Assembly (NCBI RefSeq): GCF_051014445.1
Contig: NC_135136.1
Coordinates: forward strand, 41,984,001 to 42,048,000
Reading direction: 5' to 3'
Length of the DNA: 64,000 nucleotides
Source: Colletes latitarsis
Lineage: Eukaryota > Arthropoda > Insecta > Hymenoptera > Colletidae
In this document: positions 25,326-39,100 of the stretch, piece after piece
How the letters are laid out: each line of letters starts with the position of its first letter
Numbering within the stretch: the first letter of the stretch is position 1
Position numbers and translations under genes: made by a program
Notes under the pieces: model-generated
What the model saw: only the letters and a program-made list of their open reading frames with translations
Told to the model about the DNA's origin: nothing
Database searches by the model: none

Positions 25326-26933
25326 TCACAGTTCATCGTGCGGCTGTAGATGACTTGCTACAAACTCGTACAAATCATCCAAATTACGGGCGTCATTGTA
25401 CTCGGAAACCTTGTGTCCATCACGATATAAATACAGAGATGGAAAACCATCTACTTCTTGTTCATTGCACAATTCTTTGCTCGCATCGAGTGTACAGTCT
25501 ACCTTAATTATATGTACGTTCTCGTTGTCGAAGAACTTTTTCCCGAGATCTTCCCAAATAGGTGCTAAACGTTTACAGTGTCCGCACCAAGGTGCAAAGA
25601 ATTTAACGAACGATATGCCGTTTTCAATGCCGTGTTTAAAGCTCTCACCAGTTAAACTGAGTACAGTATGCAGCATATTGTCAGAGTTATCAGTCTTAAC
25701 ATTTGCTTGGTCATTATCCTTTCCAAGCATTTTTGATACATAAGCTTTTAATTCTTCGTGAGTACGTTGTCCTTGATATTTATCCACCTGTAGGTTTATA
25801 TTAAAGGGTTATAAAAGTTTCTCAAGAAAAACATAAATAATGAAAATTAAAGCAATATTTAAGTGTCACCTTCTTTCCATCTTCTATCCAGAGCAATGTT
25901 GGATATCCTTTAATAGCATATTGTGCACAAACACCACGGTGCTGTGTACAATCTACTCTTGAAATGGAAACATCATTATTGTTACGTAGGCTGTTAGCTA
26001 ATTCTTCCCATGCAGGAGCTAATTTCTGACAATGACCACAACTGGGTGCATAAAACTTTACAAAATGATAACCAGTAGAAACATGCTTATCAAATGTGTT
26101 CTCTGTTAACTCTAGTAGACCATTTACTGCTTCTGGAGGTGATGGTGCAACATCTGCACTCTAATTCATTAAATTTCAAATGTAAGAATTAAATATTGCA
26201 TATTATAATTTATAATAGAGTAAAAGTATCTGATAATTACCCCAATATTAATGCCTGCTTGATCATTCAAAAATGAAATTAGAGATGGCAAATCTCTTGT
26301 ACCTCTGAATTTAGTGCCTTCAGTTTCACCAGCTTTAAAAAATTTCAGCCTATAAAATTATTCAAACTAAAGTTTACTTTTTTTTATAAATAAATCCATG
26401 TATAGCTTATAATGTTCTCAATATTTTGTATAATAAACTGATACTATACGCACGTAGGATAGCCAGTAACATCATGCACACTACATAAACTATTGTCTGT
26501 AGTGCAATCAACTTTAGCAATCTTTATATTATCTTCTTTATTTGTCATCTCTGCTAATTGCTCCCAAGTAGGTTCAAGCCTTTGGCAATGTCCACACCTG
26601 ACAAAATTAAAAAGATATAACAATCAAACATGAATAACATATATAAAAATTTTAATTTGATTGCAATTTTATAATATAATGTTTATATTATAAATGCATC
26701 ATTGATAATGATTTTTGTCTTAACATAATAAATATGAAAAAATGTAAAACATACCATGGTGCATAGAACATAATAAAATGATTCTTGTTCTTGATCTCTT
26801 CTGAAAAATTGTCTTTGTTATATTGTATAGTGTGTACATGTTCTTCTTCTTCACTGTTAACTTGACTCAGCATAAATATAAATAAAAGAACATGTTTTTT
26901 TAACATGGTAGAAGTCAAGAAAACTGTAGTCAT
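25326..26933 (-). CDS. prtp: Thioredoxin domain-containing protein 5 / ERp46 (pretaporter)
   Basis: Five exons fit: 26755-26933, 26454-26597, 26241-26349, 25870-26160 and 25326-25787. They sum to 1185 nt, 394 aa. A signal peptide (MLKKHVLLFIFMLSQVNS) is followed by three thioredoxin domains, each with a CGHC active site: APWCGHCQRLEP (split by intron 1), APSCGHCQKLAP and APWCGHCKRLAP. The protein ends in HDEL, an ER retrieval signal. Three a-type domains without b domains is the ERp46/TXNDC5 layout, a disulfide isomerase of the ER lumen; the Drosophila orthologue pretaporter is also known as an apoptotic-cell ligand for Draper. All active-site cysteines are intact. The signal peptide may start at the second ATG (26906), nine codons in. 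It is divergent from PARG. Confidence 0.94.
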
Positions 26934-27212
26934 AACACTGAATAAATTAATGCTTGACTAGCTAATCAAATATTTTAAGTAAATATCGTATCGTTATCGA
27001 AGGTAGTGACGAATACTTTTAAAAATTTAAGCTTTATATCATGATTGTTTTAAGTTCGAGGTAGCAAAGTTAGAGATCCGAATGCTGCAATATATTTTCG
27101 GAAATTCCAAATTTTACACTCTTTAAACCAAAACAGAAAATTCTTCGTTGCTATGCTACGATAATTCAACAATTCCTTCAGCTTCACACTGATCCTTTAG
27201 CCTCCCACAAAA

Positions 27213-27428
27213 ATGGATGAAAATGGATCGAAACCGCCGATTCCGCCCCCTCATTTGATATGGTACACTGATGGCCAACATTTCATTATGAAATTACAGC
27301 ACTCTAGTCTTTCCCAGCAATGTAGGGACTTTTTTAATAATTCTATTACATTTACGTTAAAATCAATTATAGTTTTTAATAGAAACATCGAATGCACTGT
27401 TTTAAAAAACGAGTGCCATGGTTTATAG
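27213..27428 (+). CDS. Small ORF of unknown function
   Basis: A 71-codon frame begins at an ATG in good context (CAAAAATGGATG). It encodes a proline-rich start (KPPIPPPHLIWY) followed by an ordinary globular-looking sequence. I do not recognise it. It lies in the 1.3-kb gap between the TXNDC5 and PARG starts and is oriented with PARG. No splice partner or poly(A) signal is convincing. It may be a short gene, an exon of one, or chance. Confidence 0.25.
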   Translation: MDENGSKPPIPPPHLIWYTDGQHFIMKLQHSSLSQQCRDFFNNSITFTLKSIIVFNRNIECTVLKNECHGL

Positions 27429-28279
27429 TTATGAAATATTAGTATTCCGAAAATAGAAAGTAAATAGGAGTATCCTTATTTCATCGATCGACTGATTAAT
27501 TTTATTTCTTAAATTCTACGACCGGATCGAAATGAATTCCAGGTGCAAAATAGAATGCAGATTTCTGAAAATGTAAAATCTTATTAAACAACTCATGATC
27601 ATCTTCTGTTATGCCACAGATGAAATATAGAATAGATACTACAAGCAATGTTGTTTTATGTTAGACTAGAAGCACAAACGAAATTGATCTCTATTATATT
27701 TAAACATTTTAGATACAGCTTATACTCGTAATTTTAACATCGAAGTATGTTTTTACGTTATTGAATAGATATCCTGAAAGTAAAACGATCCATTCGAGCA
27801 GAACATATTGGCACTACTTTATTCCATGACTTTCGTGCCTTTATTAATATTGAACGTTACATTCGGTTCTACACGGACACAAGAGTTATTAAAATACGGA
27901 GTGTGAATGTAATTTTTCATACAATTTCTATAAATATTACTTATTATATAAATATCTTCTCGTATAACGTTATCTTCTATTTTCCCGCGATATTGCTGCA
28001 AACAATTGTGGCGCCAAAACGAGTGAATGCGTAACTTAGTTTCCAACGCTTGTAAATGTTTACAGTCGAAATTGTAAAGAAAAAGTGTACAAGCTTGTCA
28101 CTGTCACCGTAATTTATTGCTACATAAACAATCGTTTTATTTCTGAGATACATTATGCATTTTATTTGTATCGTGATTTTATTTTTGTAAGTAAAGACTT
28201 GGATTTCGTTACACCATTTATTGTTATTTCTTTCGCAATTGCTATATTTTACCATGATTTGTTTAGTTAAAAAATTGTA
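27429..28279. other. Gap upstream of PARG
   Basis: AT-rich DNA without a supported gene or repeat. It should hold the PARG promoter and leader. Short ORFs on both strands have biased AT-rich codons and no recognisable domain. Confidence 0.3.
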
Positions 28280-31200
28280 ATGTCGGAACCTGGATTATCT
28301 TTCGATGACGAACCACTCTCACCAGATCTCTTCGACGATGTAGATATGACACAAAATTTGGAAAATTCTGATGAATGTAACATGCGTAATTTGCCTACTT
28401 ATTGTGTGTATAACATATACAATGCCCAGACTTATTTGATTGTTTGATTTTCTAAAGCAAACTCCATGTCCATTGATGTTAATGAACCAGAACTGTCGGA
28501 TGGTATAATTGAATGGAAAGGAATGAGCATGGATGAGATTCGTAAGGGCTTAGGTACATATGATTGTCAGGAGTTTCCACCTATATCTCCATCTTTATCT
28601 CACACAGTATTAATATCGGTAAGATTCAAATTAAACAGAAGCTTTCAAGTAATGTGCTATGATTTTAATTTGAAAATTTTTTCAAATAGTTACCATTACC
28701 TGCTTATGGAATACCAAAATCATATCCTGCACATCAAATGGATAAATGGTGTCAGGGTTATGTACGAATGCCACATTCAAAGCATAGTGTATATCCAATA
28801 GATCAGGTATATAGTAATATTTAAGATTTATTATAATTTATTATCTATATATTTTGTAAGTAATATAGTCGTTTAATTCGTGTTTTATTATAGAATGGAA
28901 CCCCTCGTTGTCGAAATAGATGGGAAATAATACAGGAATCCTTACTTCAGAATTTTGTTTCAACTCAGCAACTAGAAAGTGCAATACTTTCTTATAATCA
29001 TATATACGCGCAACGCTGGGACTTTGCTGCACTGCATCATTTTTTTTCTGAGGTAGTGTTTAAAATTCTGTGTATCTTTTTAGAAGCTTATTTGTTGAAC
29101 ATTCTGATTATATGATAATTTGAAACTAAAGATAGTTGATCAAGAAGAAACACATATTTTCTTCACGTGTCTCTTGCCAAAAATGGTCCAACTTGCTTTA
29201 CAACTGCCTGTTCTGATAACTGGTCCAGTGCCTCTTTTGAAACGCCACACTAATGCAACAATCAGTCTTAGCCAATTACAAATAGCATCTTTACTGGCTA
29301 ATGCATTTTTCTGTACATTTCCACGACGTAATTCAACTAATCCACAGTCTGAACATGGAACATACCCACGTATTAATTTTAATAGGTATTTCATTACGTA
29401 ATATTTAATTAAAGCTTATAAAGTAATTAACTACGTATATTGTATTTAATACTTTAATGTATACATTTATATAGGTTGTTTTCAGCATATAGGGAGGAAA
29501 AATGGAACAAATATGAGTCGGTAATGGAAAAAATGAAATGTATAATTCATTACTTTAGAAGGGTAACATCTAAAGGTGGGTACGTTATGACTCTTCTTAA
29601 GAACATAACTGAAAAATGAATATATTAATTTTATTAAATTTAGTTCTATCAGCGAGAAGTGGAATTTGAACTGTACTATAATTTTTCCATAGAGTAGCCC
29701 CAGAAGGTGTAGTAACAATTCAACGACGTTATATTCCAAAATCAGATTGCCCAAAATGGGGCGAACAAATACAAAAACTCTTACCACTGCACATTACAAG
29801 CAAAGGAACGATAGAAACAGAAGGAGCTGGTCTCCTGCAAATGGACTTTGCTAACAAGTAACTTCGGTTTTTAAAATCGCTATTAAATCGAATAAATCTA
29901 ATATGAATAATGTAATCTAATTTGTTATTTATAAAATTGATAATGGATTTTTAGATACGTGGGTGGCGGTGTTCTCGGTTTTGGATGTGTACAAGAGGAG
30001 ATAAGATTTGTAATTTGCCCGGAATTAATGGTGACTATGCTTGTTACGGAAGAATTAGACGATACAGAAGCACTCATTGTTAGTGGTATTGAAAGATATA
30101 GTAAATACAAGGGTTACAGTAACAGTTTTAAGTGGTTGGGTGACTATATTGACGAAACACCTCGAGATAACAGTGGAAGACGATTGACCTCGATCGTTGC
30201 AATCGATGCTCTTTATTTTAAACATCCACAGTCGCAATTCAGTATAAGTAATATAACAAGAGAACTTAACAAGGTTAAACATCGTTTACGACATGTGTAT
30301 AGAGATTTATTGATTAATTATGGGATGCTTGATAGTTTTATTTTATACAGGCGTACGTCGGATTTATCGGGTGCGAAAGTAACAGAAATAATCTCCCTGC
30401 TATAGCAACTGGAAATTGGGGGTGTGGAGCTTTTCGTGGAAATCCAAAATTAAAAGTATTGTTGCAGTTAATGGCTGCAGCTGTAACAGGTCGAGCTATG
30501 GTTTATTTTACATTCAGAGATACAAGGTTACGGGATAATATTGCAGAGATGTATTCGCATTTCGTGAAACACGAGACAACAATAGGTATTGATAAAAACG
30601 GGCACTTCGTTAAAATATTTTAAATATATGCGGAAATTCATTACACTATCTTCTTTTTAGCCCATATTTATTCTTTATTAATACAATACCAAGAGTTCGC
30701 TCCAACCGAAGAGTTGGATTTTTATCGTTTCTTACATAATCGAAGTAAAATAAAGCCTTTGTCGCAATTTTTTAACAAGAGTCTGCAGACGAAAATTTTT
30801 GCAACAAAGGAGGTTATTTTTAAAAGGAGTAAAAGCATTGGTATCGACGATAAGCAACATTTCCATTCGGATGTTAAAAAACAACAAACAGAAGAAGACA
30901 CGATACAAGAATGGTTAACTAATTACGACAAAGATATCCTAAGTACGGAAAAAACAGGAATCGCAAAGGAAGAGTACACGGAAGTTAAAAATATTACGGA
31001 AAAAGAACAAAATCAGAACAGGGATAGTACAGAGGATCAAACGGAACAAGTTCAAGATAAAGTTAGCATAGAGAAAAGAAGAAAGCAATCGTTATGGAAA
31101 ATTTTAGAAGATACGGTACAAGCTAAAACGAATAACGAACAGCGACTATCTGGTCTTGAATTGTTAGATACAAAGCAAGAGCTTCTTTCTTGTCAGGCAA

Positions 31201-31385
31201 GTAGTGATTGTAATATATTGCCGGAAGTTGAAAGCCAATTGAATTGTATACCTACCGAATTGTATGGTACATGTGAATCTATTCAAATCCCGAACGAAAA
31301 ATCTACAGTATCCCATAAACGCGATTCGTCGACTAAAAAGACTGGACAGAGAAAGATTTCAGATTTTTTCCAACGAACATCTTGA
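28280..31385 (+). CDS. Parg: Poly(ADP-ribose) glycohydrolase
   Basis: Ten exons fit: 28280-28376, 28458-28618, 28690-28806, 28894-29052, 29132-29385, 29475-29575, 29695-29857, 29955-30273, 30351-30585 and 30661-31385. They sum to 2331 nt, 776 aa. The catalytic domain (about 150-570) shows the PARG signature GGGVLGFGCVQEEIRF with the catalytic QEE pair, upstream LPKMVQLALQLP, and downstream ATGNWGCGAFRGNPKLK, typical of the macrodomain fold. The enzyme removes poly(ADP-ribose) chains in nucleus and cytoplasm by cutting ribose-ribose bonds. The C-terminal 200 residues are charged, probably disordered, and end in a PCNA-binding motif (QRKISDFF). The N-terminal regulatory extension of the long vertebrate isoform is mostly absent, as in other insects. 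All catalytic residues are intact. Confidence 0.95.
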
Positions 31386-31668
31386 AGATTTAGAAATATT
31401 TAAAACTAAATATTCGCTTTGATTGAAGATGGTTTAACAGAAAATTTTCTTATTGCACGTAATTTGTATATAGTGTAATACTAGTAAATAAAACAATACT
31501 TGTAAATAATTTCGCACATACACTTATTCTTCAATTGGAACCACATTGACGATTGACGTAATTACAGATACGAAGGTTATAAAATAATAAAACTACAAAC
31601 TTTATTCCACTCCTTTATATTTTATTACTTAATTTTCTTTTGCAGTAAAATAATAACATTCGATAGAT

Positions 31669-31903
31669 CAGAGCTGGGTAAAATATAGTTTTCAAAACGA
31701 AGTAATATATTAATTCTAAGTCTGATCCAGTGTAATTGGACAAAAATATTAGTTCATTTGCATTACTACGAAAGTGGAAGTACAGTTTTATTTGAAATAA
31801 TTCATTTAGGATCGTTTAAAATAGAAATCCTTGAAGTGTTCTTTTGAATAGTATTACGAGGTTGCTTGTTTAAAACGATATTTTAAATTTTTACCCAGCT
31901 CCG
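31669..31903. mobile_element. hAT-like MITE, ~235 bp
   Basis: The left end begins CAGAGCTGGGTAAAA (31669-31683) and the right end is its reverse complement, TTTTACCCAGCTC, near 31890-31902. This 13-bp terminal inverted repeat resembles the CAGNGNTGGGCAA-type ends of hAT transposons. The interior is AT-rich without coding capacity, so the element would be non-autonomous. No clean 8-bp target duplication is visible, suggesting an old copy. It lies between PARG and the 5' leader of blue cheese. Confidence 0.6.
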
Positions 31904-33172
31904 GTATCAACAGATTTATAAGGTGAATAGACCCGCGATTATTGACGATCACGTGATACTTATCGACGTATTTCGTTGGCCGTGGACGAAGAAATTGGTG
32001 GAATACGAAGATGGCTGCTACCACTGAAATATTAAATACTCTCGCAGAAACAGTAATTTTTCGAAAGAAAATGTAGAATTTCCTGGGTTGCGACGCGTTT
32101 CAGGTAATAGCCGATCTGTTCTCAGTGAGCCTGGCGTATGTTTGTGCGGCAATGTCCGAGCCTTGTTCGCGAAAATCGTGGGCGGTTACGGAGAGTCATT
32201 TCAACATCGACCACTCTAACTTGACATTTTGACAGGCGACAGACGTAAATATTGAGCCGAGCGTTCGATGAACGACTGTGTCACCAATTAAAAGTGAAAA
32301 AATTGCCGTGACGTGTTTAAAAAAAATTGATTTGTCGCGTTTAATGGTTCGAGAAATGATATTCTCTGTTTGTCTCACGGCACGATGTGCTATTTTCACA
32401 TGTTATAAGAACTCCGATATGTTAACATTTCGAATGACAGCACGATAAGCTGAAACGGATCGAACGACCGCTCGTTAACGTTTACCACTTTGTATGGATT
32501 TTTTTTTATTGTTTTAATTCTGTTCGTTTTTGAGCGATACTTGTTGTATAACGGTACACAAGACTGAATATTCGATCATTTTTAATATTATCGTTGTGAT
32601 AACGTACATTTGCGTTACTTTATATTTGTATATATTCGTATTCTTTCATGGATTATCGGTTTCCTGTATTGCTTGGCAATTTAAAAAGCTACAACTAGTT
32701 TCTTTTCTATAAAATTTGTACAATATGAATCTTAACAAATTATAGATTAGTATTTCGTGTATTTTATGTATATATATCTAATTTATAAATGTCACAGATG
32801 ATTTCAAAGTATTCTAAATTGTTTGTAGTCAAAGTTTCTTTTGTGATAAATATTATACTTTTTATTGTATTTTTATCATTTTATTAATGTTTTGGAGTTG
32901 ATGTTAAAAGAATTTGTTATATGTATTCTTACAAGATGCTTTATCTTATTAGACTGTATTTTATAAATACCATCAGTGTATTGAAAATGTAGGTTTCATT
33001 CTGTGAAACATATAAAATGTAAGAATTATAATCTGTGTAATATCCATCCTAACATGGATAATGTAAGTTCCAAATATATTAGAACTACTATGTTCTATTT
33101 AATGAAATATTAATTTTTGTATAATAGTGTTACATGTAACATATATTTATATCATTTTAGCAAATTTTAAGT
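31904..33172 (+). promoter_or_regulatory. Probable promoter and untranslated 5' exon(s) of blue cheese
   Basis: The first coding exon of the WDFY3 gene begins at an apparent splice acceptor (CATTTTAG before 33161), so at least one noncoding exon lies upstream. A GC-richer patch at about 31930-32260 is the best candidate for the promoter and first exon. It contains a 21-codon ORF starting at 32010 (AAGATGGCTGC), which may be a uORF. Between 32450 and 33150 I see only AT-rich, intron-like sequence. Confidence 0.4.
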
Positions 33173-36100
33173 ATGAACATAATGCGTAAATTACGAGGGG
33201 GTACCAGTGTAGGAGGAATGGGTTCTAGCAGTGCTGGCAGTTTAGATGATTGTATGGGAACTACAAATCCTCAACATACTGCTTTGGGTCTTATGCATCT
33301 TAAGAAACTATTTTCTGAATATACCCATCCTCTGCATCCCCTCTCAGATGCTGAACGTGATGATAAATTATATAATATGTTGCCATTATTTTGCAAAGTA
33401 AGATTTCATGATTTGTATATGTATATGCAAAATTAGCATATATGTATAATGAATAATATAACTCATTTTAATAACAGAAATGGAAGGTCAATGAATATTA
33501 CTTACCAAATTAAACAAATTAATTTTTAGGTATTTGGATCTAGTCCAGCGGGTGATATGAGTGAGAAGTTTTGGGATATCTTGGCATTTACACAACAAGT
33601 GTCTAGATTAATGGTATTCGAAATTAGAAGGAGGGCAAGTAATCAGAGTACCGAAACAGCAAGTTGTGCCATTGTAAAATTTTTAGAAATTGAAAATAGT
33701 GAAGAATCAAGCAATGGATGGATGTTATTATCTGCATTAAACTTGCTTGCAGCTGGTGATACTTCTCTAATACAGGTACAGGTGGTACAAATGCACTTTA
33801 TTGTTGTAACTAATATACCCTATATTAATATGATTGGTATATTTTATTAGGCAATGACTACTGCTTCTGTTCCATCAACATTAGTAAAATGTTTGTATTT
33901 ATTCTTTGATCTGCCTGAAATGATAGAAGATGAAGCTGATATTACAGATACAAATAGCGAATTTACTCCAAAGCAACGTAGAATATTGTTACAGAAAATA
34001 TTTGTTCAAGTAAATATTCGGAATAAATGTTTTACATGTCTTAAAATTTAAGTAAACTTTTTTAATCAAACAATTAATCTATTTTAATTCACAGTTATTG
34101 GTGAGATTATGTAGTCATCTTTACCCAGCAGAAGAACTCGCTCGTAAAGATGACCTCACTTTACTATTCTCAGCAATAACTAGTTGGTGTCCCCACTATA
34201 ATGTGATGTGGCGTAAAAGCGCAGCAGAAGTATTAATGACCTTATCCCGACATGGACTTACCCAGAATGTAGTGACCTACATCCACTGTAAGCATCATTT
34301 GGCTACTGTATTAATAATTTTATTACATGTTAAACAATAACTACTTTTATTATAGGTAAAGGATGTATAGCGCTTTGTGTCGATAATATGCAACGAGTAC
34401 CTGAGCTGGCACCATTGGAAGTAGTAGAAATGTTTGTCACAGTATTTTGTTTCTTAAAAGATTCTAGCGAAGTTTCTCAAACGCTTCTGGATGATTTTCG
34501 GTCTTGTCAAGGATACATCTTTCTGTCAGAGTTTTTATTAAAGTAAGAGTCAAAAATGATTTGCTAATTCGGATACTATTGCTTATTCTAAATTTTATAA
34601 ATATTTGTATTTTTCAGACACGCTCCGTCGAGATTAGAGCAAGATAGTAGAGCAGAAGCACAAGATGCTATTCGGAATTTAGTTCTTATGCTAGCATCTT
34701 TAACGATGTGTGGTCATACAGAATTGAAGCCGAGTCAAGCTAGTATGGGATCTTTATTTCAGATGTTTGGCTTCACTTTACCTCAACCAAGTAATAGAGG
34801 TATGTAATAATTTAAAAAAGAATCGCCTTATATCGTTAATGTATCTATAAGTATATCTTCTATTATGTATATTCCGTTCGAAAATATCGTGGTTATTACA
34901 GGAGGAAGTGTTCGAAATATTCAAGCATTTCAAGTATTACAGTCTGTATTTCTAAAGTCTAATTCACCGCTTTTATGTTGTACCATTCTTGATGCAATAT
35001 CTAGCGTATATCACAGTGACAATGCCAATTATTTTATACTGGAGGGACAAAACACGCTGTCTCAGTTTGCAGAAAAGATTCATTTAAAAAATAGAGAAAT
35101 ACAAGAAAAGTTTTTTCAGTTACTGGAATTTATAGTGTTTCAACTTAATTTTGTGCCTTGTAAGGAACTTATATCTCTATCTCTACTACTTAAAACAAAT
35201 AATTCAACTAGTTGCAGTATCTTGTGCATGGAAACGCTGCTTAATATACTCAGGTAAGATACTAACTAAATACCATTAAATTGTGATTTTGAAATCTTAT
35301 CGATTTCAATAATCCTTTCAGACATAACAATATATTTAAAGATGTGTACAGAGAAGTAGGTATGTTAGAAGTCTTTGTTACGTGTCTTCACCGTTACGCA
35401 ACTTTGCTTAAAGATAAGCAAGCTGCGCAAGATCAAGGATTAGGTAGGAATCACATTTTCACGTTTCCCGTTACTTCTGTTTAACTTCTAATTTCAAACG
35501 AATAAATCCTTTTTATTAGAATACAAAATATGCCCAGAAGATGAACGGTTGGGTGCCTTAGTAATGGAAGCTTTGACGACGCTATTAGCGGGCAACGTTC
35601 AAAATGCTAATGTTTTCAGAGAGTGCAGTGGAGCACGCTGTGCTCATAATCTCGTACCGTATACGGATTGTCGATATCAAGCCCTTGGCATTGTTAGAGA
35701 ATTAATACTTAACGCAGGGGGGGACGATGACATGGCTACATTACTAGGCGTCATGCATTCAGCACCTTCCAATGCCTTAATCTTAAAGACACATATATTA
35801 AAAGTTTGTTTCTGATTACTAATATCGATCGTTCGAATTTTGAACAATATTATAAAACGTAATTTTTTTTTAGTCTTTATTGGCTTGCTTACGGGAATCT
35901 CACCGAACTAGAACTGTTTTTCGGAAAGTGGGTGGTTTTGTCTACGTGATGTCCGTTTTAGTGTCTTTGGAGGGTCAGTTGGGCACTCAAAGATCGGAGG
36001 GTATCGAACCTTGTAACGACGTAATAAAGAGAACACCACAGGAAGAAGCACAGTTACTGACACTTTTGCACGTTGTATTTCACACAATAAGTACAGCCAT

Positions 36101-39100
36101 GAGATTTGAACCGGCAAACGCAAAATTTTTCTATCACGAGGTAGATTTTCTTTAACATTATTATCAATGCTTGTAGATTTTTAGTATCTTGTTAATATGA
36201 CGGATCATTGTATAGATATGTCAATCAAGTTTGTGCGACACTTTACGACTTCTCGGATGTTTTTCGACGCAAACGAAGCTTACAGAAATAGATCTAATTC
36301 CAACTGCAAATTACCACAATATGTTATTATTGCTCTTTACCGGAAGCGTATTAGAACCCACATTTCCGGATGCCATGCCAAAGACTCTCGCATACGCATG
36401 TTTATTATTACGTCTTCTGTACGATGTAGCACTCGACTCTTTTGATAAGCCAAATTTGGCAGGTTTAGGAACGAGATCACCAAGCCATAAACAAAATAGC
36501 GTCGAGGTGATATAAAATTTATATTTTCCAACATGTAATAATTTTACGCGTTATCAATCCATCAAACTGAATCTAACATTTTGTGCTTTATTTTTAGCAA
36601 CAAAAATCTTTCGATTCTCCGGGTAGTGGAAAGAGAACTGTTATAAATTCTTTAAATCTGAACCCTCCTACTTCAGAACCGATAGTAGTTCATCCTGGCA
36701 TAGTTGTTGGAATGTTGCACTTGCTTCCATCAATCTCGGAAGTAACCAATCTGCAAATGGCTCTAGCTTTGCAATTGTACGTAGCAGAAATTATTAAAAG
36801 CCTGGTGCGTTCGGAAAGAAATCAACAAATTATGTGCGAGGCTGGAATGGCCGGTGAATTGTTATTAGTAGGTAGAATTGCATTGCAAGATGAAACACAT
36901 CCTCTCCACCAACCATTACAGTATATAATAGAAAGACTCGCCGCACAATCTTTAGAGCCACGCGACTTAAGGTAAGACGCGAAGTGATTTTATTAAAAAA
37001 AATGTAGGATTAATTATATATGTTTATTAATTTCAGAGAATTTTTACGTTTGGGTGATCCATTATGTTGTATATCGCTCGATGACATTGAACCAAATAAA
37101 CCTAGAGGTGGACCCGTGCCACTAACTCGTATTAAAACATTAGTGTCGATGACGACACCAAAGGATTTTCGTGCGCATGGTTCTTGTACTTTGCCACCTT
37201 TTGTAGAACTTGATATGAGTGCAGAAGGATTTGCATGTTTATATTTACCGAGCGTTGCACCTCAAAGTACAACCCCACCTACAGTAGTGGCTGCTGACAG
37301 TAGTGTACTTGGTGGAATCGGTTCAGGTGACAGATTGTTTCCCCCACAAACTGGATTAACTTATAGTACGTGGATATCTGTTGATAAATTTAGCGATTCA
37401 AGAACTGATCCTCACTGTGTAAGATTACTGACCTTAGTGCGTACTCCGCAATCAGCGAGAGATTTAATCTGTTTGACCGCAGTTCTTAGCGCTAGAGATA
37501 AAGCTATTATTGTATCTACACAAGAAACGCCGATGCCGCAAAATGTAGGTGAATGGGAACCAGAGGGAACTGGCGAATGTGGAGCAAGAGTCTGGTGTCC
37601 TGATTTACTTCACGAAGGGCAATGGCATCACATAGCTATCGTATTAAATCGTGCTGTATTAAAAAATTCAAGTTTCTCGTTGTATCTGGATGGTCAACAT
37701 ATTCACAGTCAAAAGCTTCATTATATTACACAAGTTCCTGGCGGAGGAGCAGCAAATTTGACTGTAGCATCACCAGTATACGGTTATATAGGTACACCTC
37801 CCTGTTGGCGACGCTATTCTAGACTGGCATGGAAGCAGGGACCATGCCACTTAGTAGAGGAAGTGTTTAATTCACAAAGTATAGCAACACTGTTTAAATT
37901 AGGTCCGCATTATATGGGTAGTCTACAAGCTCCACAGTTATCAGTTCAAGAACCTTTAATGCCTCTTGTTGCGGAAGAAAAAGTTGTATTTGGATTAAAT
38001 GCTAAAGCGATGTCTCAATTAACATTAGCTAAAATTAGGAAAGTTTATAGTCGTGCTGATAATAAATCAATTGCCAAACAACTTGGTATGTCATCGCACG
38101 AAAATGCCACGCCTATCAGGGTTCTTCATAATTCATCAGGACATCTTAGTGGACCAGCGAGAGCACTGGGAGGCGTAGTCGTTGGGTATCTTGGTGTTCG
38201 AGTTTTCAGTCCTCGACCAGTGGCCACAATGATTGATAACGTCGGTGGATGTTCAGTGTTATTAGGTCTAATAGCCATGGCTCAAGACGTAGAATCTCTG
38301 TACGCGGCTGTTAAAGCATTAGTTTGTGTCGTGAGATCTAATCAAGCAGCTCAACAAGAAATGGACCGTCGAAGAGGATATCAAACATTAGCAATGTTAT
38401 TGCGAAGGAAATGTCCTCTTTTAAATAGTCACATTTTGCATCTCACGTTTAGCCTTGTCGGAACGGTCGACAGTGGCAGAGAAACTAGCGCGATACCTAA
38501 TGTTACAGCATTTCAAGATCTTTTGTGTGATTTACAAGTTTGGCACGAAGCACCAGGAGAACTGTTAAGATCGCTATTGGAACATTTGTATGAATTAATA
38601 GCAGAATCAAGCGAGAAAAGAACAAATTTACGTTTGATGAGGGATTTGCAATTGGTGCATAAACTGTTGCACATCTTAAGCGATGTAAAGCAAAGTACTA
38701 CTCGGCAAATTTTACTCGCTTTACTCAGTATTCTACTAAGTCAACCGAGACAAGCTGATTTACTTTGGTTTGGTCAGTTTATTGTAGCTACATTGCCTCA
38801 ATGTTCGGAAAAGCATTTAATCCTTCGAGAAAGCGAAGGGAATAAAGAAGGGGAAGGGGAGCATATACTTTTGCGAAATCGTTGTTTACAACTTTTGCAT
38901 TCTTTGCTGTTTAATGGTCCAAAACCGAATGTAAATATGTGCGAAGAATTATCTAAAGTATTAGGTTTGGATTGGATATTACTGTTTCTTCAATCTGGCC
39001 TTCATAGTACGACAGTGATATGGGGATTACGAATTTTAGTAGCTGTTTGTTCTGTACAACCGATATTACAAAAGTTTAAAGAAGGAACCAGCAACGGTAG

